Assembly (NCBI RefSeq): GCF_000003195.3
Contig: NC_012875.2
Span: 16,590,248 to 16,654,247, forward strand
DNA from: Sorghum bicolor
Taxonomy: Eukaryota > Streptophyta > Magnoliopsida > Poales > Poaceae
Direction of reading: 5' to 3'
DNA: 64,000 nucleotides
Below, piece by piece: positions 55,301 to 64,000 of this stretch. The notes under the pieces were generated by a model. The model did no database searches. It was given only the letters and a program-made list of their open reading frames with translations, and had not been told where the DNA came from. A program made the position numbers and the translations under genes. The stretch's first letter is position 1, and every line of letters begins with the position of its first letter.

Positions 55301-55649
55301 TCCTTCCACCCTACGGTAGGGCTGGGCCAAGAGCGAAAAGTGTCTTTCCACAGATCTAAAGAAAAGTTTTCAGCTCTAAAGGGGATCCTGTTGGTTTCTG
55401 CGTTGATAAGGTCGGTTGGATCTGAATCCCCTAGAGGGCCGAGACATTGAAGGTGTGGTTGATCGGTAGGGATGACAATTTTATTGGACAACTCCTAGTG
55501 ATTTTGGGGTTAAAAGAAATACACAAAAAAAAGAGGAGGAAAAAGAAGATATTCAGTAAAATGAATTACGGATGAACAGAGATATGAGGAAAAATATGCA
55601 GGAGACGGGATGGAGATCTGACCTCAGGAACGACGAAGCTAACGGCCAT
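52346..55649 (-). pseudogene. Antisense gene of element C: plant mobile domain plus coiled coil, six exons
   Basis: Exons by comparison with E: 55649-55623, 55494-54038, 53961-53761, 53675-53312, 53235-53114, 53041-52346. Introns are GT-AG except intron 3 (53760-53676), which starts GC in both copies. Exon 2 is the plant mobile domain, exons 4-5 are Pro/Gln-rich with a basic KRKG patch, exon 6 is a long coiled coil (EEMRKEKLL, ESLLAELK-VEDALSQ-QQEESQLPETIKLLE). Lesions: TAG for CAG at 54345-54343, and a 1-base deletion near 54100 (CRSAFHTAA in place of CKSALSYRG). Its host-range or silencing role is unknown. Confidence 0.75.
53159..53224 (-). repeat. 33-bp tandem duplication in exon 5 of the C antisense gene
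   Basis: Units 53159-53191 and 53192-53224 are similar 33-mers; E has one. The length keeps the frame. Each unit carries TGCCGATG. Confidence 0.8.
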
Positions 55650-56244
55650 CTTGCCGCGAAGAGAGCGTTTGAGGGCACCGGAGTTGATGAGTAGGAGTGC
55701 TTGATGGAGGTCTTGGGAGTTTCGAATGGCGTCGCCCCTGGAAAAGTAAGGTTGGGCGGTGGAATGATGTGATGGGGAAGGAGTACCCGAGAAGGAACTA
55801 TTTATAGGACAAAATGGACAAGGGCAAATCTGACTTATCTCTTTGCCGCATCCGAGAAATCCGAGGGTACTCAGGTAGATATGGTAACTGTTCGCACGGT
55901 AATCAAGGGATTGCGCAGGTGATTTGACGGGAGGCGGTCATTATTGAAGATATTTTACTGTGCGAGATCTCCTGGTCGGTCCATCGGCAGCGTTCTATAA
56001 CGGTCATATTGCCGATGGGCGGATAGAGGGGAGGTAGCCGTTTGTACGAACATCCTGGCTAGTACATCGGCAGATCTTTGTAATGGTATTATTGCCGATG
56101 TACCGTTGAGAGAGAAAAGCCCGTTTAGGAAGTTGGGGATTTCGAGGAATCTGCGGAGGAATAGGATCAGAGTTGTTCAGATTGAGGTTGTCGGTTACCA
56201 AATTAGGAGCATTAATTGCGGGAAAAGGCATCATTACTGTAGAG
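55650..56244 (-). promoter_or_regulatory. Promoter region of the antisense gene of element C
   Basis: TATAAATA on the minus strand (55806-55799) lies 150 bases before the ATG at 55649, exactly as in E. The rest, up to the PPT hairpin, has no open frame of note and is rich in GCCGAT/ATCGGC. Confidence 0.6.
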
Positions 56245-56289
56245 AATTTCGGAGCATTAATAGTTTTATACTCCGAAATTGGGGGCATG
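56245..56289 (+). other. Polypurine tract with adjacent hairpin, element C
   Basis: AATTTCGGAG (56245-56254), a 16-base loop, CTCCGAAATT (56271-56280), then GGGGGCATG and the 3' LTR at 56290. Confidence 0.9.
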
Positions 56290-56986
56290 TGTTGACACCG
56301 TTTTTGGGCACGTGTCTAGGATGGCAGGATAAGGTGGCAGTATGCTGTTTACAGGGTGAGTTACCGATGAGGATGGTTGCCGATGAAGGAGAAGTTGAAC
56401 GTGACTAAGTCTACAAGCAGTGATATGACTGTGCCGATGGCTAGATAAGAAAGTCTGCCGATGACTATGGCAAAGGGTCTGCCGATAATACAAAGAGGGA
56501 ATCCGGAAGCTGCCGGTCGTTGTGTGGAGGAGTTTCAGTTTGTCACGGGGGATAGTTTTGTTATTTCCTTAATTATGTACATCGTTTTGTATACGGATTC
56601 CGTGTAATTTGGAATTCGAATTCTAATCGTGTCTGGTTGTAGCTATTTGAGCAGGGTATAAATATAGACCCTAGGGCCTTGTAATGAGATCTATCAATCA
56701 ATCAAACACACGTTTTTACTCATATTCCAGCATCTACTTTTCGACGACTTCGTCATACTTTTTCCTTTTATTACGAGTTCTTAGGAATTCGTCGACTTAA
56801 GCTCGGCGTGTTCTCGAGTTCCGCGTGAGTACCTCTTAGCCGTGACATCCGGGCGCATCGCTGTTGTCAGGACTAAAGTATTCGAGTTATCACCTTTGCC
56901 GATAGTAAGGTCAAATCGGCTGGCACGCCTTAACGTTTGAATCGGGTATTAGCCCTTTGTGTTTGCAGACCAGCTTTGCATCAACA
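56290..56986 (+). repeat. 3' LTR of element C (697 bp)
   Basis: Three differences from the 5' LTR (CAAGCAG, CTATTT and CGTCGAC here). TATAAATA at 56657-56664. It is followed by GAACC (56987-56991), the second copy of the target duplication. Confidence 0.97.
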
Positions 56987-56991
56987 GAACC

Positions 56992-57632
56992 AGATGCTGC
57001 AAAAGTACAATGTTGAGGAAGATCCGACAGATCTGGCTCCTCCTCCTCCGCTCTCCTCTTCTCTCTCCCTATTTTCTAGATTACAACTAGAACTAACTAG
57101 AACTAGAACTAGAGGAACTAGAACTAGAAGAACTAGAGGGATCCTCTCTACTTGGATGAAGAATTGAAACCCTAACTTTGATTCTGTAGAAGAGGTATGA
57201 TCTCCAGGGGCCAGGGGGGTCTGGTTTTATAGTCCCTTCAAGTGAATCTGGGCCATTGGATCAAACCGACATTGATCATGTGGTTTTCCTTGATCCTTTA
57301 AGTCGGTGGAGCAATATCCCGAAAGAGAGTCCTGATTGGACTCTGGCTGAGGGCGGGCGCCCTGTCCCTGAGTCCTCTCGGCCTCCGCTTCCTTCCTGTG
57401 GCTTCTGGAGTCTTCTAGATGGTAGAAAATTGCGCAGCACGTTAATATCTCTATGTAAACCCGACGTGTGGGCCTTTCTTCCGTACTTCCTGATAACCCC
57501 CTGCAGAAATAGACAAACACCAAAACTCATGGAATTCTGTCAGATAAAACCCTAAGTCTAGGTGTTGGTTGCATATAGATCCTTTTCCATGATTAGTTGA
57601 TGGTTAAATGTGAGCATTAAGGACCGTCAACA
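56992..57632 (-). repeat. 5' LTR of element D, piece 3 of 3
   Basis: Continues at AGATGCTGC and matches 15051-15712 apart from about nine substitutions and the loss of 21 bases in the GGGCGGGCGCCC block. Minus-strand TATAAAA at 57231-57225. It ends GTCAACA, followed by CTCTG. Confidence 0.95.
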
Positions 57633-57637
57633 CTCTG

Positions 57638-59572
57638 TTATGCCGATGTGATAAAACCTAGAGAGCCCATCAGCAACCTTCTTGAGTGGATTCGAGTAGC
57701 CCAACTACCACCGAATGCCGATACAGATGCAGATTTGTCAGAGTGGGTTCCAGCCGCTTTCATTACTCAGGCATACAAGTTACATTACTCAGGCATACAA
57801 GTTATGGTGGGCAGAATGGAAAGAGCATCTATTCTGCAAGTCAGCCCTTTCGTATCGCGGCATGATCGATCCCGAGTACAAAGTTCCTGACGACGCTGTA
57901 AGTATTCCAAACCGATGTTCCAATTTCTTTCAATTCTATTTCCATCGGTAACTCACCTTTGTATCTCTTTTGCAGGTTGACAACATCCCTCCATCGGTTA
58001 GCAGAAGTGGTAAGCCGATCGACCTGTTTCCACCAGGCCCAATTTCTTCAATCGGCCACAATGCTCCCACTCTCGCTACCATTGTGCATCGAGGTGTGCG
58101 CCTTAAGAAAGTCACCACCAAGAGAACTCAGACACCACCATCGGTAGCCGCTTCCACTCTGGCACAAGCTTTCAAGGCAATTTGTCAACCCCTTCTTTTT
58201 TTATTTATACCGATTACCTTTACATCGGCTATATTTGTATTTATAAACTCCTTTTTATTGCTGCAGCAAACCGGTGCATCGGCAAAAGCCAAATGTCAAG
58301 GTACCGATACCCCCCAGTCCAGCCAGCCAAAGAGGAAGGGCGCCAAGAGTACCAGGGCTGGAACAAAGCACCAGAAAGTGGCGACTCCTCCTCCTCCTCC
58401 TCCGGTGTCTCCTATTCCGGTGGAATCTTCTCCCTCCCCTCCAGATGTGGAGATCCAGCAAGCACCATCTCCCCCTCATCCGCAGGAAGCACCAGAAGCA
58501 GACAAATCCCAGCAGGAAGAACCCCGAGTAGAAGGTACATTAGCTGACGTGGGTGGACAAACAACTGGCCCGGCAGGTCCAATTGTATCATCGGCAGTTC
58601 CCCCAATTCAGACAAGCATTGTTCTTCCTCAGGGTAACATATTTTATTATATTGCCACCAATGATCTTATTCTCATTCAGCCTCATAACTCTTTCTGTCT
58701 TCCTTTCAGTCGATGTTGTCCCATCGGCAACCCTGGCCGATCAACCTGTGGCCCCACCGGCATCCTCCAGTCAAATGCAAGAAATAGCCTTGAAGCAAGT
58801 AAGTTGCTCAGCCTTCATCAGTATTATTTGCCGATTCTCCGAGCATGAACTAACTTACTCTGTTTTTCTGTCCCAGGAACAAGATTCTCCCCATAGCCTT
58901 TTCTCCTTCGCCATCGACATCTCTGAAGAAGAAGGTGAAGAAGCAAGCTCTTCCCAGACAATTGGCATCACATCGGCAGAGATCAGGGCCAAGCTGGAAG
59001 AACTGTCGGCCCTCCTTCATCAGGACACGGCACAACTGGTCGATGACTCCGACCCAGCCAAAGTTCTGTTCAGGACTCTCAGAGGCCAGATCCCAACCGA
59101 TGTTGAAGAAATCCTCTTCCAAGCCGCACATTTGGAGAGTCGTCAGCTGCAATACCAGAGGGCTTCTCGGCGTCTTGCCGATAGAGCTGCTCAAACTCAG
59201 CTCTCTGAAGAGATGAGGAAAGAGAAACTCCTGACCGATGAGAAGCACAAGAACATCGGCATTTTGAGATCTTCAGGAAATACGCTGAAGCAGAAGATAT
59301 CTGACTTATCGGCAAAAAGGGAATCCCTGTTGGCAGAACTCAAACAAGTAGAGGACGCCTTGTCTCAAGCCCAACAGGAAGAGAGTCAACTGCCAGAGAC
59401 CATCAAGCTTCTTGAGCATGAGCGGAACGTCCACGGTCGCAAGACGCTGCAGTTGAAGAAGAAGCTGAAGCCGATAGAAGGCTCTGCCGATGACGATATC
59501 AAGGAGATAGAAGCAGCCAACCAAATCCGGATACGCGCCATATCGGCGATCCAAGCGCTGCTGAACACATGA
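57638..59572 (+). pseudogene. Antisense gene of element E, end of exon 2 to exon 6
   Basis: Exons: to 57897, 57976-58176, 58267-58633, 58710-58798, 58877-59572. Exon 2 contains a 22-bp tandem duplication (57761-57804) that shifts the frame after ITQAYKL. Intron 3 (58177-58266) begins GC and ends AG, as in C. Exon 6 encodes the same 232-codon region as C, with the coiled coil of heptads around residues ERNVHGRKTLQLKKKLKPIE, and ends at TGA 59570-59572. Exon lengths are equal to those of C except by multiples of three, apart from the two frame lesions. Confidence 0.75.
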
Positions 59573-59720
59573 AGCTTACATCGGCAATACATCTGTTTTT
59601 TCCTGCTCTTTTAGCTTTTAGTCTAGCCGATAGGACTGTTATTGGCATTTTTTGAAACATTAAGTCCTGCCCCCAAACATTTAAATCTAGCCGATAGGAG
59701 TGTTATCGGCACTTGAACTT
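59573..59720. terminator. Convergent spacer with two hairpins, element E
   Basis: GCCGATA...TATTGGC at 59626-59646 and GCCGATA...TATCGGC at 59690-59710. Counterparts of the pair in C. Confidence 0.5.
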
Positions 59721-61100
59721 TTATGCATCGACCCATATGCTGGGGTAGTACTTCTTTAAATATTTGCCATTTAATGCTCTGGGAAATTCAACTCCTTCGA
59801 GAGTTTCTAGAATATAGGCATTACCAGGAGCCGATCGACTTATCCGATAAGGACCTTCCCAATTAGGAGACCACTTTCCAAACTTCGAACTTTTAGTCCC
59901 GATTGGTAAAATTAATTTCCATACCAAGTCCCCATCGGCAAACTCCTTAGCCTTTACTTTCTTGTCATACCATCTAGCAACTCTCTTCTTATTTTCTTCC
60001 ATACTCATTAAAGCTTTTAACCGATGTCCCGCTAGATCATCTAACTCATCGGTCATCAGAGTGGCATAATCATCGGCAGCTAATTGATCTTGAAAAGATA
60101 ATCGCCTAGATCTAGCCTTAACTTCCCAAGGTAACACTGCATCATGTCCATATACCAATTGATAGGGTGACACCTTGGTTGATCCATGACGAGCCATCCG
60201 ATAGGACCACAATGCTTCATTTAATAATGTATGCCACCGCCTAGGATTTTCTTCAATCTTTCGTTTGATAAGTTTGATAATTCCTTTGTTAAACGCTTCG
60301 GCCTGGCCATTGGCTTGAGCATAATAAGGAGAAGAATTCAACACTTTGATCCCCATACCGATTGCAAATTCATCAAACTCCCCTGATGTAAACATAGTGC
60401 CCTGATCGGTAGTAATTGTTTGAGGAATTCCAAATCGGTAAATGATATGCTCCTTCACAAAATCAATCATATTGGCCGATGTGACTTTCTTCAAAGGAAT
60501 AGCTTCGACCCACTTAGTGAAATAATCAATGGCAACCAGAATAAACTTATGCCCTTTGCTAGATGGTGGATAAATCTGGCCGATCAGATCAATAGCCCAT
60601 CCTCGGAACGGCCAAGGCTTTATGATAGGATTCATAGCCGATGCAGGTGCCCTTTGAATATTACCAAACTTCTGACACCCTTGACACCCTTTGAAATACT
60701 TAAAGCAATCCTCAAGTATAGTCGGCCAATAATATCCATTCCTTCTAATCATCCACTTCATCTTAAAAGCCGACTGATGTGCCCCACACACCCCTTCATG
60801 AATTTCTCCCATCAAACTCCTAGCTTCATCATCACCTAGGCATCGGAGAAGAATTCCATCAATAGTTCGATAGTACAATTCATTTTCGAGGAGCACATAC
60901 TTGGTTGCTTGAAATCGAACTCGTCTTCCAACTTTCTTGGATGGATCTTTCAAATAATCAATAATTTCTTTCCTCCAATCATCGGCACCGATTGCCGATA
61001 TTGCATTAATCACAGGCTGATATCCCGAGGCATGCTGAGCTAACCGATTGGCCTCCTCATTATGCAATCGAGGAACATGCTCTAATCGGAAATCTTTGAA
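59721..61100 (-). CDS. Integrase of element E
   Basis: The first ATG of this stretch is at 61067. Zinc domain (HEGVCGAHQ...CQGCQKF), core (AIDLIGQI, TTDQGTMF, GQAEAFNKG) and C-terminal domain (KAKEFADGDLVWK, PNWEGPYRI) are all intact and nearly identical to C. A TAA stop at 61103-61101 separates it from the RNase H part; C has GAA there. Confidence 0.88.
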   Translation of the reverse strand, partial: FKDFRLEHVPRLHNEEANRLAQHASGYQPVINAISAIGADDWRKEIIDYLKDPSKKVGRRVRFQATKYVLLENELYYRTIDGILLRCLGDDEARSLMGEIHEGVCGAHQSAFKMKWMIRRNGYYWPTILEDCFKYFKGCQGCQKFGNIQRAPASAMNPIIKPWPFRGWAIDLIGQIYPPSSKGHKFILVAIDYFTKWVEAIPLKKVTSANMIDFVKEHIIYRFGIPQTITTDQGTMFTSGEFDEFAIGMGIKVLNSSPYYAQANGQAEAFNKGIIKLIKRKIEENPRRWHTLLNEALWSYRMARHGSTKVSPYQLVYGHDAVLPWEVKARSRRLSFQDQLAADDYATLMTDELDDLAGHRLKALMSMEENKKRVARWYDKKVKAKEFADGDLVWKLILPIGTKSSKFGKWSPNWEGPYRISRSAPGNAYILETLEGVEFPRALNGKYLKKYYPSIWVDA

Positions 61101-61103
61101 TTA

Positions 61104-61800
61104 CTTTAACAGTTGCATGCTCTTCTCGAAATAAGTTATGAGAACTTCACTTCGGCATTCATAGCTCCCAGCCAATTGATTTATAACCAACATAGAATCC
61201 CCGAAGACTTCAACAGCATCAGCACGAACTTCTCTTAACAACTCCAATCCCTTGATCAAAGCCTAATACTCAGCCTGATTATTTGTTGATGTAGCAACAA
61301 TCGGCAAGGAAAATTCATACTTCCTCCCCTTAGGGGAAACTAATACTATGCCGATTCTTGCCCCCCGGTCACATGTAGATCCATCAAAGAAAAGCGTCCA
61401 GGGTACAATTTCCAAGGCCTCTACTACACCGCAATGCTGAGTCACAAAATTGGCCATAATCTGCCCTTTAACTGCCTTAGCCGATTCATAACGCAGATCA
61501 AACTCCGACAGCGCCAAAATCCATTTACCGATCCTGCCACTCATAATCGGCATAGATAGCATGTACCGGACCACATCATCTTTGCAAACAACAGTGCATT
61601 CGGCCGATAACAAGTAATGCCTTAATTTGATACACGAAAAATACAAGCATAGGCATAGTTTTTCAATGGCCGAATACCTGGTCTCAGCATCAATCAACCT
61701 CCTGCTTAAGTAATAAATTACACGCTCTTTCCCTTCAAATTCTTGAATTAAAGCTAAACCGATAACCGTCCCATCGGTAGACAAATACAATCTGAAGGGC
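61104..61800 (-). pseudogene. Two RNase H regions of element E
   Basis: Both RNase H modules are recognisable (LYLSTDGTVIGLALIQE, and LFFDGSTCDRGARIGIVL). The second is stopped by TAG at 61265-61263 after NNQAEY, where C has CAG. After that the frame continues to the integrase boundary. Confidence 0.8.
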
Positions 61801-61858
61801 TCACACTGGGAATCCTCAAGATTCAATGTTCCAGATGCCTAATGCATCGACAGATGGC
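61801..61858 (+). repeat. Inverted gag-derived insertion in the RNase H frame of element E
   Basis: The 58 bases are absent from C at this place. They read on the plus strand like the gag coding strand of C at about 46005-46058 (CACACTGG-AATCCTCAAGATT...CTAATGCATCG-CAGAT), while E itself is on the minus strand. So a piece of gag is inserted backwards, and it shifts the frame. Confidence 0.85.
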
Positions 61859-63004
61859 TTTCCTTGCTGAGGTGGAATTAGAACTGGAGGATTCATTAGA
61901 TACTTCTTGATTTCATCCAGAGCCAACTGCTGTTCTTTTCCCCAAATAAATTCTTGATCGGCTTTTAACTTAAGAAGAGGGCTGAAAGCACGAATTTTAC
62001 CAGACAAATTAGATATAAATCTCCTGATAAAATTTACCTTGCCGATCAAGGACTGGAGCTCAGTCTTGTTGGTAGGGGCTACTATCTTATTTATGGCATC
62101 AATAGATTTTCGACTAATTTCAATCCCCCTTTGATGTACCATGAAACCAAGAAACTGCCCTGCCGATACACCAAATGCACATTTATTGGGATTCATCTTC
62201 AATCCATGCTTCCTTGTGCACTCTAACACCTTTCGTAGATCGGCAAGATGCTTTGTGAAATCCCCAGACTTAACCACCACATCATCAATATACCAGCTTG
62301 CCGATGAACTCATGGAATATAAAATTCATGGCCCTTTGATAAGTAGCACCAGCATTCTTAAGGCCAAAGGTCATGACTATCCACTCAAACAATCCAACAT
62401 GACCAGGGCACCTGAACGCAGTCTTCGGAATATCTTCTTCAGCCATGAATATTTGATTGTATCCTGCATTTCCATCCATAAAGCTAATGATTCGATGCCC
62501 AGCCGCAGCGTCAACCAACAGATCGGCAACTGGCATTGGGTATCCATCCATCGGCGTAGCTTTATTAAGATTCCTGAAATCAATGCAGACCCGAAGTTTC
62601 CCATTCTTCTTGTAGACCGGAACAACATTGGAAATCCATTCGGCATACCGACACTGCCGAATAAACTTAGCTTCAATAAGTTTGGTTATTTCGGCCTTGA
62701 TGTCGGGAAGGATATTAGGATTACATCGGCGAGCTGGCTGCTGATGTGGCCGAAATCCAGAATTAATAGGTAACCGATGTTCAACAATTGATCGGTCCAA
62801 ACCAGGCATCTCGGTATAATCCCAAGCAAAGCAATCTTTATATTCCTTTAACAAATCGGTTAATTGCTGCTTACACTCAGAATTTAACTTAGAACTAATA
62901 AAGGTAGGTCTAGCCTTATCACCACTACCTATATCTACTTCTACCAACTCATCGGCCGATGTGAATCCCTGGCCTAACTTTCCATCATCGGCGAACCTAT
63001 CCAT
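61859..63004 (-). pseudogene. pol: Reverse transcriptase of element E
   Basis: The ATG at 63004 overlaps the protease stop. RT blocks RVCIDFRNLNKA, FMDGNAGYNQI and MTFGLKNAGATYQ are present; the frame then stops because 8 bases found in C just before YIDD are missing (near 62293). YIDD itself remains in the next frame (62313 downward), followed by the rest of RT up to the backwards insertion. Confidence 0.88.
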
Positions 63005-64000
63005 TAAAAATCTTTGTCAGAACCGACTGCTTGGATCGGTGGAATCTCGTAATCGGCAACCTTGAGAAAATCTTTCTCCCAAACTTCTCCTGAAATGCAC
63101 CTGGTCCTCTCATAGGTATCTGTCTCTGCCGATGCAATAACATAAGAAGAATCCCCAGGGACAATCTCAATTTTGTCACCTACCCACTGAACCAAGCATT
63201 GGTGCATTGTAGATGGGATGCAACAATTGGCATGAATCCAATCTCTTCCCAACAATAAGTTGTAAGCCCCCTTTCCACTGATCACGAAGAAAGTTGTCGG
63301 CAAGGTTTTGCTGCCGATGGTCAGCTCTACACATATTGCCCCTTTGACTGGAGACACGTTCCCTTCAAAATCTTTAAGCATCATATCGGTCTTGGTCAAA
63401 TCTTGATCTCCTTTCCCAAGCTTCCGATATACTGCATACGGCATGATATTGATAGCAGCCCCACCATCAACTAAGATCTTGGTCATTGGCTGCCCATCAA
63501 CCCTCCCTTTGACGAACAGAGCCTTGAGATGCTGTCTTTCATCGTCGGCAGGTTTCTCAAAGATAGCTGTCATCGGATCTAGAGCCAGCTGAGCTATTTG
63601 ATCAGAAAATTCCACCTCGTCATCACTGGATGGCGCAAGGAATTCCATCGGCAACATAAAGACCATGTTAACTCCTGCCGATGGACCTTCCCTCTTGGTA
63701 TCTGATTGCTGCCGACCTCCAGACTGACCAGAGTTCTCGCCCTTGCTTAGCTCCTCTTGCCTTTCGCGTTGCAATCTCCTTTTCTGTGTCTTGGTTAACC
63801 CTTCAGGACACCATGGAGGAAGTGGCTTTTGCCTTGCTGCTGGGCGTCGATTCTCTCTTGACTCCATCCGATGCGTGTTAGCATCCCTACAGAATATGAA
63901 CTCATCGGGAACTCGTGCATTAGCCATCTCCTCGAGCTCTCCCTGGTTCCTGGGAAAATATTGGACACGATCACCAAGCCTATCGTGAACGCTGAGCCTG
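63004..64000 (-). CDS. Gag C-terminus and protease of element E (runs off the edge)
   Basis: Open from the right edge to TAA 63006-63004. Protease motifs LVDGGAAINIMP and GAYNLLLGRDWI are intact and nearly identical to C. The frame ends one base inside the ATG of RT. Upstream parts of gag lie outside the window, so whether E also has the TAG seen in C cannot be told. Confidence 0.85.
   Translation of the reverse strand, partial: RLSVHDRLGDRVQYFPRNQGELEEMANARVPDEFIFCRDANTHRMESRENRRPAARQKPLPPWCPEGLTKTQKRRLQRERQEELSKGENSGQSGGRQQSDTKREGPSAGVNMVFMLPMEFLAPSSDDEVEFSDQIAQLALDPMTAIFEKPADDERQHLKALFVKGRVDGQPMTKILVDGGAAINIMPYAVYRKLGKGDQDLTKTDMMLKDFEGNVSPVKGAICVELTIGSKTLPTTFFVISGKGAYNLLLGRDWIHANCCIPSTMHQCLVQWVGDKIEIVPGDSSYVIASAETDTYERTRCISGEVWEKDFLKVADYEIPPIQAVGSDKDF

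Larger units (their letters stand above)
44557..56986 (+). mobile_element. Element C: complete Tat-like Ty3/gypsy retrotransposon, 12430 bp
   Basis: Two 697-bp LTRs differ at only three bases. GAACC flanks both ends. The interior order is PBS, gag, protease, RT, RNase H, second (archaeal-type) RNase H, integrase, then a convergent antisense gene and the PPT. The second RNase H and the antisense plant mobile domain gene are features described for the Tat lineage. Defects: in-frame TAG in gag, TAA between the RNase H and integrase frames, and two lesions in the antisense gene. It is the youngest dated insertion in the window. Confidence 0.97.
14475..57632 (-). mobile_element. Element D: Athila-like retrotransposon carrying three nested insertions
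   Basis: D runs from its 3' LTR (14475-15712) to its 5' LTR (34328-57632, in three pieces) on the minus strand, with PPT at 15713 and tRNA-Asp-type PBS at 34304-34320. Without G, CACTA and C and their target duplications it is about 7.5 kb. Coding content is only a protease remnant (31746-32480); no RT, RNase H or integrase is found, so D would have been non-autonomous or internally deleted. About 20 substitutions and one 21-bp indel separate the two LTRs (1217 bases aligned), near 1.6 percent. Confidence 0.92.
57638..64000 (-). mobile_element. Element E, right part: pol and gag-protease of the Tat-like element
   Basis: Resumes after D and the duplicated CTCTG. On the plus strand it first completes the antisense gene (to 59572); then the minus strand carries integrase, RNase H, RT and protease in order of increasing coordinate. 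The window ends inside gag-protease. Its domains align with C throughout. Confidence 0.95.

Noticed and set aside
1..64000. CRISPR array, rRNA or tRNA genes
   Set aside because: No evenly spaced identical repeats with unique spacers, and no cloverleaf found; the tRNA-like matches are primer sites of 17-19 bases.

Overview
The window is intergenic DNA from a large-genome plant, almost certainly a grass. It is built almost entirely of nested transposable elements, and no intact cellular gene was found. Evidence for a grass: Athila-like and Tat-like Ty3/gypsy elements, a LARD-like retrotransposon with 4.9-kb LTRs, a CACTA transposon with subterminal repeats, and a Helitron 3' end that fits the published maize-type terminal consensus. 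A panicoid grass is likely, but the species cannot be named from sequence alone.

Layout. (A) 1-3099 is the 5' end of a minus-strand Athila-like element: gag, PBS and LTR. (B) 3552-9226 is a second, broken Athila-like element on the minus strand with gag, protease, RT, RNase H, integrase and 5' LTR; 3100-3551 is an unassigned wedge between A and B. 9227-11763 is a decayed plus-strand relic related to the inside of element D. (E) A Tat-like element on the minus strand starts with its 3' LTR at 11764, is split at 14474, resumes at 57638 and runs off the right edge in gag-protease. (D) An Athila-like element (14475-57632, minus strand, target duplication CTCTG) sits inside E. D is about 7.5 kb of its own sequence swollen to 43 kb by three insertions: (G) a LARD-like plus-strand element 17430-30970 (duplication GAGGT); (CACTA) 34393-44042 (duplication ACC); and (C) a complete Tat-like element 44557-56986 (duplication GAACC). 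CACTA and C both landed in the same D LTR and cut it into three pieces. The CACTA interior carries Helitron ends and exon fragments that I recognise as IQD, Kish/TMEM167 and lipoyl synthase.

Order of events: E, then D, then G/CACTA/C. Pair divergence agrees: D LTRs differ at about 20 of 1217 aligned bases, C LTRs at 3 of 697 (counted by eye).

How the parts work: C and E are two copies of one family with LTR, PBS, gag, protease, RT with two RNase H modules, integrase, and then a convergent antisense gene with its own TATA box and six exons (plant mobile domain followed by a coiled coil). Every copy is broken, so none of these elements looks autonomously active now.

The most unusual signals are: (1) an octamer TGCCGATG/CATCGGCA scattered through the C/E family on both strands, far above chance; (2) inverted repeats just upstream of the polypurine tract in three retroelement lineages, one with a compensatory base-pair change; (3) the antisense gene with conserved TATA spacing and a conserved GC-AG intron; (4) a shared UAAUG stop/start junction between protease and RT.
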